Shown: positions 9,200 through 19,337, numbered from the stretch's first letter. The stretch is DNA of 64,000 nucleotides from JAIBJN01 sp963748205 (GCA_963748205.1 CAVVIB010000011.1:138219-202218), one strand, 5' to 3'. A program made the numbers and translations. The notes: generated by a model from the sequence alone, not told the origin.

Positions 9200-11268
9200 C
9201 GAGCCTCTGTGTCTCGGCGCGCAGTGGCGCCAGGGTCGCCTCGTCGGCGTCGTCGAGCTTCTCCGCCCAGCCGCGGGCCCTCGCGATCAGCTCCCGGTCG
9301 CGGGTCAGGCGCGCGAACTTGAGGTCCGAGTAGCCCGACTGGCGCACGCCGAGCAGCTGGCCCTCGCGCCGCAGCTCGAGGTCGACCTCGGCGAGCTCGA
9401 AGCCGTCGGAGGTGTCGACGAGCGCCTGGAGACGCGTGGTCGCGTCCTCCGTGAGCTCCTCCTTCGGGCGCGAGACGAGCAGGCAGTAGGACTGCTCCCC
9501 GCCGCGGCCGACGCGGCCGCGCAGCTGGTGGAGCTGGGCCAGCCCGAAGCGGTCGGCCTCCTGGACGATCATGATCGTCGCGTTGGGGACGTCGACGCCG
9601 ACCTCGATAACGGTCGTGGCGACGAGGACGTCGAGCTCGCGCCGCTTGAAGGCGTCCATCACCTCGCGCCGCTCGGCGGTCTTCAGCTTTCCGTGCAGGC
9701 AGCCGACCTTGAAGCCGCGCAGCTCGGCGGCCCGGAGCCGCTCGGCCTCCTGCTCGGCCGCGCGCGCCTCGATCGTCTCCGACTCCGAGACGAGCGGGCA
9801 GACGACGTAGGCCTGCCGGCCGTCCTCGAGGTGGCGGCGGAGGCGTGTGTAGGCCTCGCCGCTGCGCTCGTGGCCGACCCAGGCGGTGATGACCGGCTTG
9901 CGGTTCGCGGGCGGCCGGGCGATCTCGGTCACGTCCAGGTCGCCGAAGACGGTCTGGGCGAGCGTGCGCGGGATCGGGGTCGCGGTCATGTGCAGCACGT
10001 GCGGCGTCGTCCGGCCGAGCGCGCGCCGCTGCTCGACCCCGAAGCGGTGCTGCTCGTCCACGACGGCCACGGCTAGCGAGCGGAACTCGACCTCCTCCTG
10101 GATGAGCGCGTGCGTGCCGACCGCGATGTCGGTCTCGCCGCTCGCGAGCCGGTCGCGGACCGCGCGCCGCTGGGCGGCGGGGACGGAGCTCGTGAGGAGC
10201 TCGCAGCGGACGCCCAGCTCGTTGCAGATCGCCTCGACGGTGAGAAAGTGCTGCTCAGCGAGGGTTTCCGTGGGCGCCATGAGCGCGCCCTGGTGGCCGT
10301 TCTCGACCGCGCGGAGGAGCGCGTAGAGGGCGACGACCGTCTTGCCGGACCCGACGTCGCCCTGGAGCAGGCGCTGCATCGGGCGGGTCTCGGCGAGGTC
10401 GCGGCCGATCTCCTCGACCGCGGAGCGCTGGTCGGGCGTGAGCTCGAACGGGAGCACGCCGTAGTAGCGGGCGATCAGCTCGCCGTCATCCGGCGAGTCC
10501 CGACGCGTCGGCGTCGTCCTCGAGCGCGCGGCGGCGGTCACGGAAGCCGAGCTGGAGGGTGAGGAGCTCCTCGAAGGCGAGGCGTTCGTGCGCGGCGTCC
10601 GTCTCGCTGCGATCACGTGGGCGATGCGAGGCGGTGAGCGCGTCGGCGCGGAGCGGGAGGCCCTCCTCGTGTCGGACGCGCGCCGGCAGCGGATCGGGCA
10701 GGAAGCGGGCGCGTGGGAGCACGTCGTCGACCAGCGCGCGCAGGCGGTACGAGGGCACGTCCTCGCTGGCCCGGTACTCGGGCACGAGCCCGACCGTGTG
10801 GAGGCCCGTGCCGCGGACCTCCGTACGCGTCACGCGGAAGCCGCCCGAGAGCTCCCGGCTCCCGTGCAGAAGGAGCTCCGTGCCGGGCGGGAGCTTGGCC
10901 AGGTACGCCTGGTTGAACCAGACGGCCGTCTCGCGGACGCCCTCGCCGTCGACAACCACGCCCTCGACGAGCTTCAGGTTGCGGCGGCGCGTCGGGCGCA
11001 CGCGGATGCGCTCGAGCGTGCAGCGCACCGTGCCCTCCTCGCCTGCGGAGAGGTCGCCGAAGCTCGCGACCTGCTCCCAGTCGAGATAGGCGCGCGGGAC
11101 GTGCTCGGCGAGGTCGCGGACGGTGGCGATCCCGAGGCGGCCGAGCCGCTCGGCGACCTTCGGGCCGACGCCGGCGACGGTCTCGACGGACGCGGCCGGA
11201 TCGACGCGTGGGCGCCTGGCGGACGGTGCGTCGCCGCTTCCCGCAAACCCGGTGGGCGCGGCGGTTAC
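9174..11268 (-). CDS. recG: ATP-dependent DNA helicase RecG (one frameshift)
   Basis: Branch-migrating helicase that remodels stalled forks and Holliday junctions. The N-terminal wedge domain shows VAGVGPKVAERL and an OB-fold; the helicase half has Walker A GDVGSGKT, DEQHRFGV (motif II), TATPIPRTL and LHQLRGRVGRG. The two halves lie in different frames joined near 10490, where one extra base turns ADDGEL into a stop. Total length, about 690 residues, is normal. No standard start codon is present at the front (GTA at 11268 is the likely site of a miscalled GTG), where it overlaps the bicupin stop. Confidence 0.9.
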
Positions 11269-12206
11269 GGCTCGCCGTCCCAGTAGCCCAGGGGCTCGAT
11301 CCGCCCCATGACGCCGACGCCGCGCAACGAGACCTTGCCGGAGCGCGGGTAGTAGGCGATGTCGTTGGGCTCGCGCGTGCCGTACGCGAGGTAGACGAGC
11401 TCGGACGCGCCCGCGCGAAAGGAGTGCGCGACCTTGCTCCCTGGAGGCCGCCCGACGACGTGCCCCGGGCGGACCGGGTGCTCCTCGTCGCCCAGGATGA
11501 GCGTGCCGTCTCCGCCGAGGGCGATGAAGATCTCCTCCTCCGCCGAGTGGCAGTGCGGCGGCCAGCCCTCGTGGCCTCCGTTGATGATCAGATGTGAGAG
11601 GCCGGTACGCACGGAGCCTGCGGCGCGCCCGAGATCGCGCTCGGCGAAGAGCGCGTCGCCGTGCTCTGTCACCCTCGGCTCGACGTCCTTCACGTTCACG
11701 ATGGACGTGGGGCGCTCCGACGGATCCCCCACCTCGGGCTCTCCGGCGGCCGCCTCCCGGACGTACGGGCCCTGGCCGGGGCCGACGATGGAGACGTCGG
11801 CGAACCCGGGGTACATCCAGGCGACGCCGGCGCGCGGGAGCACTGTGTTCCCGTGCCGGACGCGGTGCCCGAACGCGAGCACCCTGAGCCCGTCGGGCCC
11901 GGCGCGGAGCGTGTGCGCCTCGCGGTGCGGCAGGTGCACGAGGCAGTCGCCCTCGGCGACCTCGTAGACCTCGCCGCTCTGCCACGAGAGCCCGGAGCCC
12001 TCGAGGACGTAGAAGAGCTCCTCGGAGGCACCCTCGACGTGCGCCGGCGTCGACCACTTGCCCGGGTCGACGTCGATCAGCGCGACGCCGACGCCCTGCG
12101 TCCCGGTCGCGGTCCCGAGGTCGCGCCAGGTGCCGCCGATGTGCCCGGCCTCGCGCCGCGCGCCCTCCACGTCGTCCCAGTGCGCCAGGTGCTGCACGGC
12201 GGCCAA
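11265..12206 (-). CDS. Bicupin protein of unknown substrate
   Basis: About 313 residues with two cupin barrels: one around EELFYVLEGSG ... CLVHLPHREAHTL, the second around HCHSAEEEIFIALGGDG ... GHVVGRPPGSKVAHSF. The second barrel has a metal-binding HxH plus Glu and a later His; the first is poorer in His. Such bicupins include sugar isomerases, dioxygenases and decarboxylases, and nothing here selects among them. TTG at 12206 or GTG at 12197 are the possible starts. It is inserted between recG and a palindromic repeat in an otherwise housekeeping run. Confidence 0.75.
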   Translation of the reverse strand: MAAVQHLAHWDDVEGARREAGHIGGTWRDLGTATGTQGVGVALIDVDPGKWSTPAHVEGASEELFYVLEGSGLSWQSGEVYEVAEGDCLVHLPHREAHTLRAGPDGLRVLAFGHRVRHGNTVLPRAGVAWMYPGFADVSIVGPGQGPYVREAAAGEPEVGDPSERPTSIVNVKDVEPRVTEHGDALFAERDLGRAAGSVRTGLSHLIINGGHEGWPPHCHSAEEEIFIALGGDGTLILGDEEHPVRPGHVVGRPPGSKVAHSFRAGASELVYLAYGTREPNDIAYYPRSGKVSLRGVGVMGRIEPLGYWDGEP

Positions 12207-12440
12207 CGATACCGCCCGCGCCCGCCGTCGAAGCCGCCGCGTGTCCCCTCCGGCCACGGCCCGGGGTCTGACCCCAAACGTGTCCGGACGGGACACTCGT
12301 CCCCAGGCCGTAGTGACATGGCCGGGAGGCGGGATCGGCTCAACGGCGGGGTCTTGAGCGTGACATCGCTTTCCACAGGTCACAGCGGGCTTGCGCGACC
12401 CGAACGGCCATGTCCGGGGTCAGACCCCGGCCGTGGCCGG
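12207..12440. other. Non-coding gap carrying a palindromic element
   Basis: A 234-base gap between the bicupin gene and degV, the largest in the leftward run. Nearly all of it is the inverted-repeat element described separately; no plausible small gene was seen. Confidence 0.6.
12252..12438. repeat. MITE-like element with 23-24 bp inverted ends
   Basis: The outer arms 12252-12275 and 12416-12438 are reverse complements apart from one extra base, and each contains the near-palindrome GGGGTCTGACCCC (GGGGTCAGACCCC on the other arm). Inside are a second inverted pair (GACATGGCC around 12317, GGCCATGTC around 12406) and a small hairpin GTGTCC-GGACG-GGACAC near 12280-12296. No coding capacity. This nested palindromic build resembles a miniature inverted-repeat transposable element or a REP-type sequence; it could also act as a terminator or mRNA processing site between degV and the bicupin gene. 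Confidence 0.7.
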
Positions 12441-13309
12441 TTAGGCCGGGTCGTCCTGGAACCAGAAGAGGCCCAGGGTGCCCGGGCCGCCGTGGGTGCC
12501 GATCACCGGGCCGAGGGTGACGAACAGGTCGTACGAGGCGTTCGGGCGGGCGGCACGCAGACGCTCGAGGAGCCCGTTCGCGTCGTCCGGGGAGACCGCG
12601 TGGCCGACGCCGACGTGGAGGTCCGGCGAGTCCTCGGTGCCCTCGACGAAGAGCTTCTCGAACTCGGCCAGCGCCTTCGCGCGGCCGCGGACGCGCTTGA
12701 GCGGCGCGACCTCGCCGTCGTCGAAGGCGAGGATCGGCTTCACGGAGAGAAGCTGGCCTGCGAGGCCCGCGGCCTTGCCGATCCGGCCCCCGCGGACGAG
12801 GTACTCGAGCGTCTCCACGGTAAAGAGCAGGCCGCGCGTGCGCTTGAAGCGCTCGACGAGAGCGTCGATCTCCTCCATCGTCGTCCCGGCCTGGAGCCGG
12901 CGCTGGATCGCGTCCGCGAGGATCGCCGTGCCGCCGGAGGTCACTCCCGAGTCGATGACGGTGACGCGAGTCGTCCCCGGCCGACTCGGCGGCCAGGCGC
13001 GCGCTCTCGTACGTCCCGGAGAGCCTCGCGGAGAGCATGACAGCCAGGATGTGCTCGTAGCCCGCGAGCTCCTCATAGGCGGCGGCGAAGTCGGCCGGCG
13101 TCGGCTGCGAGGTCTTGGGCGCCTCCGGTGACGTCCTTCAGTCGCTTGTAGAACTCGTCGGGCGCGATGTCGACGTAGTCGCGCAACGTCTCGTCGCCGA
13201 AGCGGACGTAGAGGGGCACCATGCGCCAGTTCTCGGACCGCGCGCGCGCGTCCGGGCAATCCGCCGTCGAGTCGAGGACGAGTGCGGTGTTCTCAGCGGA
13301 GAGCTGCAC
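12441..13309 (-). CDS. DegV family fatty acid-binding protein (FakB-like; two frameshifts)
   Basis: FakB proteins bind a fatty acid and present it to the kinase FakA. The product, about 287 residues, begins ALVLDSTADC, has a SARLSGTYESA segment, then TVIDSGVTSGG and a C-terminal GTHGGPGTLGLFW. It is spread over three frames, with joins near 13120 and 12975; similarity continues across both, so sequencing error is likely. The GTG at 13309 overlaps the 3' end of the receiver gene by 17 bases. Its partner FakA is one gene upstream. Confidence 0.88.
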
Positions 13310-13691
13310 CGCGCCCTGCGGCGTCCCTCACGGCGCCGACGATCTCGTCGAGCTCGCGGTCCTTGGTGAGGCAGGCGACGGCGCCGGCCTCGTAGAGCGC
13401 GTCGATCTCCTCGGACTCGGCCGTGGCCGTGAGGACGACGACGGCCGTCCGGGGCCAGGCCTCGGCGATCGCCGCGGTCGTCTCGACCCCGTCGAGCTCC
13501 GGGAGGCGGTAGTCCATGAGGACGACGTCCGGCCTGAACTTCTGGCAGACGTCCAGCGCGCTGCGGCCGTCGGGGACGGCGGCGACGACGTCGATATCGG
13601 GAAAGACGCCGAGCAGGAGCTCGAGGGACTCGCGGAAGACGTCGTTGTCCTCCACGATGACGACGGCGATCGGTTCGGGCACCTCGGGCAC
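13293..13691 (-). CDS. Single-domain response regulator (receiver only)
   Basis: A 132-residue CheY-like receiver. The acidic pair is in VEDND, the phospho-acceptor Asp in VVLMDYRLPELDG near residue 55, the conserved Thr in VLTATAES, and Lys in CLTKD. It resembles NarL-family receivers but stops right after the domain, with no HTH. No histidine kinase is nearby. It lies between fakA and fakB and overlaps fakB, so it is probably co-expressed with the fatty acid kinase; whether it regulates it is unknown. GTG start at 13691. Confidence 0.85.
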   Translation of the reverse strand: MPEVPEPIAVVIVEDNDVFRESLELLLGVFPDIDVVAAVPDGRSALDVCQKFRPDVVLMDYRLPELDGVETTAAIAEAWPRTAVVVLTATAESEEIDALYEAGAVACLTKDRELDEIVGAVRDAAGRGAALR

Positions 13692-13700
13692 AGTATGGGT

Positions 13701-15270
13701 CTATTCGGCCGCGAACAGAAGGGGATAGTGCGGCTGGCCGCCCTCGTGCACCTCGACCTCCAGGTCGGGATGCGCCTCCCGGACGTACGCCAGGAGGTCG
13801 TCCACGCCCTCGGCCTCCTCGCCGGAGAGGATCGTGAGGACGTCGGCGCCCTCCTCGAGCAGCCGCTCGACAACCTCCCGCGCCACGGGCTGGAGCACGG
13901 GCCCGGTCGTGACGGGCTCGCCGTCGAGGAGCCCGAGGTACTGGCCCTCCTCCACGGCGAGATCGCCGACGACGGCGTCGCGCGAGGCCTTCGTGACCGC
14001 GCCGGCGCGCACGCCCGCGGCCGCCTCCTCCATCTCCGCAGCGTTCTCCTCGGCCGAGCGGTCGCCGTCGAAGGAGACCATCGCGCCGAGCCCGGCCTGT
14101 ACCGACCGCGTCGGGACGAGCCGCGCGGGCTTCTGAGCCGCCTCCACCGCCTGCTCGGCCGCGAGGATGACGTTCTTGTTGTTCGGGAGGACGACGGCCT
14201 CGGAGGCCGGAAGCGCCTCGATCGCGGCGACGATGTCGAGCCGTCGCCGGGTTCATCGACTGCCCGCCCTCGACAACGGTCGCGCCCAGGCTCTCGAAGA
14301 GCTTCTTCGTCCCTGCCCCGGCCGCCACGGCGACCACGCCGGTGACCGTCGGCTCGGCGGCGAGGAGCCGCTCCTCGCGCTCGGCGGTCTGCACGTGCAT
14401 GTTCATGACCTCGACCTCCTCGATCACACCCACCGCGGTGGCGAGGGCGAGCGCGGCGCCGGGCTCGTCGGTGTGGACGTGCACCTTCACGGCGCCGGGC
14501 GCGCCGACCACGAGGAGCGAGTCGCCGAGCTTCAGGAGCTCGGCCTCGAGGCTGTCGGGGTCGACCGCGTCTCCCTCGACGAAGAACGACGTGCAGTAGC
14601 GGAAGGCGGAGAGCTCCTGGTGGATCGCCTCCGTCGGGAGCTGCTCGAGGATGGCCGCGGGCTCGGGCAGCTCCTCGCCGCGGACGTGGAAGGCGACCCC
14701 GCGCACGATCTCGAGCAGGCCCGCGCCGCCCGCATCCACGACCCCGGCCTGCTTGAGGACGTCCAGCTGCTCGGTCGTCGCCTCGAGCGCCTTCTCTCCG
14801 TGAGCCACGAGCTCGGCGAGCGCGTCCTCGAGCGAAACATCCGTGCCGGCCAGCTCCTCGGCGCGCTCGGCCAGCGCCCGCGCCACGCTCAGGATCGTCC
14901 CCTCCTGCGGGTTGCGCACGGCGGCGTAGCCGGAGTCGCTCGCGGCCCGCAGGGCCCGCGCCAGCACGTCGAGGTCGAAGCTGCCGTCCTCGGGCAACTC
15001 GGCGAGGAAGCCGCGCGCCAGCTGCGAGAGGATGACGCCGGAGTTGCCGCGGGCGCCCATGAGGATCGCCCGCCCGACGTCCGCGCCGGGGTCGCGGTCG
15101 AGCGCGTCCGCGACCGCGCGCACGGTCAGCGTCATGTTCGTGCCGGTGTCCCCATCGGGGACGGGATAGACGTTGAGGTCGTCGATGCGCGCGCGGCTCG
15201 CCTCGAGCGCGGCCAGCGCCGCGCGGACGAGCGCTACAGCGCCTTCTCGACGCGGCCCGACTTCAGGCAC
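13701..15270 (-). CDS. Fatty acid kinase subunit FakA (DAK2/DhaL protein; one frameshift)
   Basis: A DhaL-fold kinase of about 520 residues that phosphorylates fatty acids bound to FakB. The N-terminal ATP site shows NVYPVPDGDTGTNM and GARGNSGVILSQ, with DAGGAGLLEI later. The C-terminal half resumes in another frame after a break near 14245 (NPATAD) and ends with the FakB-interacting type domain. The GTG at 15270 lies inside rpmB, a 36-base overlap; no later start suits. Acyl phosphate made here would enter the PlsX product pool. Confidence 0.9.
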
Positions 15271-15425
15271 CGCGCGCAGACGTAGCTCCGGCGCACCGCT
15301 CCGTTCACGAGGATGCGAACCCGCTGGAGGTTGGGGTTGAAACGGCGCTTCGTCGCCACCATCGAGTGGCTTCGGTTGTTACCGAACGACGGGCCTTTCC
15401 CACAGACTGCGCAGACCTTGGACAT
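15234..15425 (-). CDS. rpmB: 50S ribosomal protein L28
   Basis: A 63-residue ribosomal protein with the L28 signature SHSMVATKRRFNPNLQ. It keeps the paired CxxC motifs (CAVC near the start, CARC near the end) of the zinc-binding form. ATG at 15425. The 3' end overlaps the likely fakA start, and the 5' end overlaps the run-on of ribH. Confidence 0.96.
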   Translation of the reverse strand: MSKVCAVCGKGPSFGNNRSHSMVATKRRFNPNLQRVRILVNGAVRRSYVCARCLKSGRVEKAL

Positions 15426-15987
15426 CGGCGGATGAGTATAGCGGAGCTACTGGGGCACTCGTCGCGCGCAGCCGGCCGAAGACATCGGCCATCTCGAGCG
15501 CCGAGCGGGCGGCCTCGGAGCCCTTGTTCCCACGCGCTCCGCCGGCGCGCTCCTCGGCCTGCTCCCGCGTGTCCGTCGTGAGGACGCCGAAGCTCACCGG
15601 GACGCCGGTCTCGAGAGCGGCGAGCTGGAGCCCGCTCGCCGCCTCCCCGGCGACGAAGTCGAAATGCGGGGTCTCGCCGCGGACGATGCAGCCGAGGGCG
15701 ACGATGCACGCATACTGGCGCGTCTTGGCGAGCGCCATGGCGCCGAGCGGGAGCTCGAACGCGCCGGGAACGGGCACGACGTCGATGCGGTCGCGCTCCA
15801 CCCCGGCCTCCTCGAGCGCGGCGATCGCGCCCTCGAGGAGCCGCGAGGTGATCTCGCCGTTGAACCGGGCGACGACGATGCCGACGGCGCGCCGGGCGCC
15901 GTTCGGCGACCCCGCGATCACGCCGACGCCCTCGGGAAGCCGCAGCCGCCCGACGGCGTGCTCGGAGACGCGCAGGTCCTCGTTCAT
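15379..15987 (-). CDS. ribH: 6,7-dimethyl-8-ribityllumazine synthase
   Basis: Condenses the pyrimidine intermediate with dihydroxybutanone phosphate, the step before riboflavin synthase. Core motifs are VVARFNGEIT, VPGAFELP, GCIVRGETPHFDFV and GNKGSEAARSALEMA. The ATG at 15987 begins MNEDLR. The family normally ends soon after ALEMA, but the frame as sequenced runs about 30 residues further and into rpmB. A one-base error in the CCCC run near 15452 would expose a TAG there, which is the likelier end. Confidence 0.93.
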   Translation of the reverse strand: MNEDLRVSEHAVGRLRLPEGVGVIAGSPNGARRAVGIVVARFNGEITSRLLEGAIAALEEAGVERDRIDVVPVPGAFELPLGAMALAKTRQYACIVALGCIVRGETPHFDFVAGEAASGLQLAALETGVPVSFGVLTTDTREQAEERAGGARGNKGSEAARSALEMADVFGRLRATSAPVAPLYSSADVQGLRSLWERPVVR

Positions 15988-16070
15988 CGGCTTCCTCGAG
16001 CTGATGAACGGGGAGGGTGTGTGAGGGACCGGGAGGTTCCTTCGCTGCTCAGGGGCACGCGGGACTGGTT

Positions 16071-17355
16071 TCACCCTCGGCACCGTCGAGCGACGTCTCG
16101 CTCCTCGCCGGGCTCCTCGAAGCGCTGCTCCTGGTGGTGGAGCCGGTGGCCGAGCTTGTCCCGCTTCGTCTCCAGGTAGAGCGCGGTTCTCCATGTTGGG
16201 CGACACCTCGATGGGCAGCTGCTCCACGACCTTGAGCCCGAAGCCCTCGATGCCGGTGATCTTGCGCGGGTTGTTCGTGAGGATGCGGATCGTCGTGAGG
16301 CCGAGGTCGGACAGGATCTGCGAGCCGATCCCGTACTCCCGCGCGTCCGGCGGGAAGCCGAGCTGGAGGTTCGCCTCGACGGTGTCGAAGCCGTTCTCCT
16401 GGAGCTCGTAGGCCTTCAGCTTGGCCAGCAGGCCGATGCCGCGGCCCTCCTGCGACATGTAGAGGAGCACGCCGCGCTCCTCGGCGGCGACGCGCTTGAG
16501 CGCGAGCTCGAGCTGCTCGCCGCAGTCGCAGCGCAGCGAGTGGAAGACATCGCCGGTCAGGCACTCGGAGTGGACGCGCACGAGCACGTCCTCCTCCCCG
16601 TCGACCTCGCCTTTGACGAGGGCGACGTGCGTCTTGCCGGTCAGCACCTCGCGGAAGGCGACGGCGGTGAACTCGCCGTACGCCGTCGGGAGGCGGACGG
16701 CGGTCATGCGCTCGATGAGCTTCTCCGTGCGCCGCCGGTACTCGATCAGATCCTCGACCGTGACCATCTTGATCCCGTGCCGCTCGCAGTAGGGGATCAG
16801 GTCGGGGACGCGGGCCATCGTCCCGTCCTCGTTCATGATCTCGCACACCACGCCGGCCGGGTTGAGCCCTGCGAGGCGCGCGAGGTCGACGGCCGCCTCG
16901 GTCTGGCCCGCGCGCTGGAGAACGCCGCCGGGGCGCGCGCGCAGCGGGAAGACGTGGCCGGGCTGGACGAGGTCGTGCGGGCCCTTGGTCGGGTCGACGG
17001 CGACCTGGATCGTGCGCGAGCGGTCGGCGGCCGAGATGCCGGTCGAGACGCCTTCGCGCGCCTCGATCGAGATCGTGAACGCGGTCTTGAACGGCGTCTC
17101 GTTGTTGTGGGTCATCGGCGTGAGGCCGAGCTCGTCGCAGCGCTCCTCCGTGAGGCAGAGGCAGATGAGCCCGCGCGCGTGCGTCGCCATGAAGTTGATC
17201 GCCTCCGGCGTGGCGAACTGCGCCGCGATCGTCAGGTCGCCCTCGTTCTCACGGTCGGCGGCGTCGACGACCACCACCAGCTTTCCCTGGCGGATGTCCT
17301 CGATGGCCTCTTCGATGGTGGCGAAGGGCGCCCGTGTGTCCACCGACGCGCTCAT
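16071..17355 (-). CDS. ribBA: RibBA: 3,4-dihydroxy-2-butanone-4-phosphate synthase / GTP cyclohydrolase II (one frameshift)
   Basis: A bifunctional riboflavin enzyme. Residues 1-200 are the DHBP synthase (DRENEGDLTIAA, THARGLICL, GHVFPL). Residues about 210-400 are GTP cyclohydrolase II, with VHSECLTGDVFHSLRCDCGEQL (zinc cysteines) and QEGRGIGLL. Near 16195 an extra base shifts the last 33 residues; the restored end reads YLETKRDKLGHRLHH and stops at 16071. As read without correction the frame runs on into ribH, which is an artefact. The start overlaps the DUF3237 stop by four bases. Confidence 0.94.
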
Positions 17356-17783
17356 GTCTCCCCGTGATCGTATCCAGGCTGATCAGGGAGCGGCTTCCAG
17401 TGCAGCGCGGACACGTCCAGGACGACTCGCTCGCCCGGGTAGACCTCGCCGACGACGGCGCCGACGGTGTCGTTCAGCCACGCGTAGCGCTCGTCGACGG
17501 TCTTGTGCGTGACCATGCCCGTGACGTGGCCGACCGGATCGGCGTCGGGACGGCCGCGACCCCTGAGCTCGATCAGGATCGTCGCGCCGTCCTCGGTCAC
17601 GACGGCGCCCTCGAGCTGCGGGATCCAGGCGCCGGTGGACGAGAGCCGCGCGCGGTTGGCGCCGCGGAAGCGGCCGGCCAGGCGCCCCTCGCAGGCGCCC
17701 TCGGCGAAGAGCAGCGTGTGGGCTCCGGCGCGGTAGGCCTCGCCGTAGCTGAAGGTGATGCGGTAGAGCGGCTCGAGCGTCAT
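17352..17783 (-). CDS. DUF3237 family protein inside the riboflavin operon
   Basis: A 143-residue protein beginning MTLEPLYRITFSYGE. It fits the DUF3237 family, a small beta-barrel family of unknown function. It is wedged between ribE and ribBA with four-base overlaps at both ends, so it is certainly in the same transcript. A catalytic role in the pathway is possible, as is chance linkage; I see no metal or cofactor motif. Confidence 0.78.
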   Translation of the reverse strand: MTLEPLYRITFSYGEAYRAGAHTLLFAEGACEGRLAGRFRGANRARLSSTGAWIPQLEGAVVTEDGATILIELRGRGRPDADPVGHVTGMVTHKTVDERYAWLNDTVGAVVGEVYPGERVVLDVSALHWKPLPDQPGYDHGET

Positions 17784-18356
17784 CGCTCGAGCAGGCGCTC
17801 GACGTGCTTGGCGAGGAGGTCGACCTCGATGTTCACCTCGTCGCCCGCGCCGAGGCCGCCCAGCGTCGTCACGGCGCGCGTGTGCGGGACGAGCGCCACC
17901 GTGAAGGAGTCCTCGGTGAGCCCCGCGACGGTCAGGCTGACGCCCTCGACCGCGATCGAGCCCTTCTCCACGCAGTAGCGCAGGATCTCGGGCCCCGCCT
18001 CGATCTCGAGCCCCTCGTCGTCCGCACGCCGCACGCGCGCGACGCCGTCCACGTGCCCCTGGACGATGTGGCCGCCGAGCGGCTCCCCTGCGCGCAGCGC
18101 GGGCTCGACGTTCACCGGAGCGCCGCCCTCGAGCCGGCCCGAGCGAGCTGCGACGCAGCGTCTCGGGGACGGCGTCGAAGTCGAGCACGCCGTCGTCGAC
18201 TGCCACAGCCGTGAGGCAGACGCCGTTGACCGAGACGGAGTCGCCGATCGCGGTCCCGGCGGCCGTCTCCGGCGCCCGGACGCGCAGGCGCGCGCCGCTC
18301 TCCGACTCCTCCAGGGCCTCGACGGCTCCCAGCTCGCGCACGATTCCGGTGAACAC
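17780..18356 (-). CDS. ribE: Riboflavin synthase alpha chain (one frameshift)
   Basis: Dismutates two lumazine molecules to riboflavin. Two lumazine-binding repeats are visible: MFTGIVRELG ... VNGVCLTAV in the first, and GGHIVQGHVDGVA ... VEGVSLTV in the second. The repeats sit in two frames because one base near 18148 is surplus; removing it restores SSLGRLEGG. Length, about 191 residues, is normal. Order ribD-ribE-(DUF3237)-ribBA-ribH is the standard operon with one insertion. Confidence 0.92.
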
Positions 18357-18372
18357 GGCGCGAACGATAGTC

Positions 18373-19337
18373 CTACGGTTCGCGGAGGTACGCCTCGACC
18401 AGGACGTCGTCGCCGATCCGCTCCGCCCTCTGGTGGCTCAGCTCGAGCGGGCCGGCAAGCTCGCCGAGGAAGCGCGGGCCCGAGCCCGAGAGCGTCGGGG
18501 CGACGAAGAGCAGGAGCTTGTCGACGAGGCCCGCGGCCAGGAAGGACGTCGCGAGCGTCGGGCCGCCCTCGAGGAGCAGGGACTGGACGCCCTCCTCCGC
18601 GAGCCGCGTTAGCTCGTCCTCGAGCGGCCCGCTCACGAGCTCGAGCTCCGAAGCCTTCCGGGAGCGGCCCGCGGCCGAAGGCGAGGCGCCGCGGCTGGCG
18701 CTCGGCGTCGACGCCGCGCGCGGTCAGCTGCGGGTCGTCCGCGCGCACCGTGCCCATGCCGACGGCGACCGCGTCCATCGCGGCGCGCAGCTCGTGGACG
18801 CGGCGGCGGCTCTCCTCGCCGGTCACCCACCGAGAGCCCGGAACCGTCACGCGCCCGTCCAGGGTCACGGCCGCCTTGTAGACGACGAACGGCCGCCGCT
18901 CGGCCGCCCAGACGCGAAAGCGCCTCGTTCTGGACGCGCGCCCGCCACTCGAGATCCCCGCCGGCGAGCTCGACCTCGATCCCGGCCGCCCGCAGCTGCT
19001 CGAAGCCGGCGCCGTTCGTCTTCGGGTTCGGGTCGCCGACCGCCGCCACGACCCGGGTGACCCCGGCGGCGGCGAGGGCGTCCGCACAGGGCGGCGTCCG
19101 CCCGTGGTGGGCGCAGGGCTCGAGCGAGACGTAGAGGGTGGCGCCGCGAGCGTCGTCTCCCGCGGCCTCTAGCGCGACGATCTCTGCGTGCGGCCCGCCG
19201 GCGCGCTCGTGCCAGCCCTCCCCCACTACCGCGCCGTCGCGGACGAGCACGGCGCCCACGACGGGGTTCGGCGCCGTCCCGCCCCGGCCGCGCTCGGCCA
19301 GCTCGAGCGCGCGGGCGAGATGCTCGAGGTCGGTCAT
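18373..19337 (-). CDS. ribD: RibD: diaminohydroxyphosphoribosylaminopyrimidine deaminase / reductase (two frameshifts)
   Basis: A bifunctional enzyme for the second and third riboflavin steps. The deaminase half has the zinc site HAE (GGPHAEIVAL) and EPCAHHGRTPPC. The reductase half has KAAVTLDGRV, GSRWVTG, VGMGTVRADDP and LLLEGGPTLA. The reading passes through three frames, with joins near 18915 and 18660. Similarity is continuous across the joins, so the gene is probably intact in the organism. The last bases overlap the rpe start region (rpe stop 19334). Confidence 0.92.

Noticed and set aside
15988..16070. FMN riboswitch before ribH or within the rib operon
   Set aside because: None of the conserved FMN-element boxes (such as AGGGGCGGGG or CCGACGGT-like blocks) was seen here or before ribD.
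15379..17355. RibBA-RibH fusion protein in one 658-codon frame
   Set aside because: The join is made by a one-base insertion near 16195; the repaired RibBA frame has a normal end and ribH has its own ATG.
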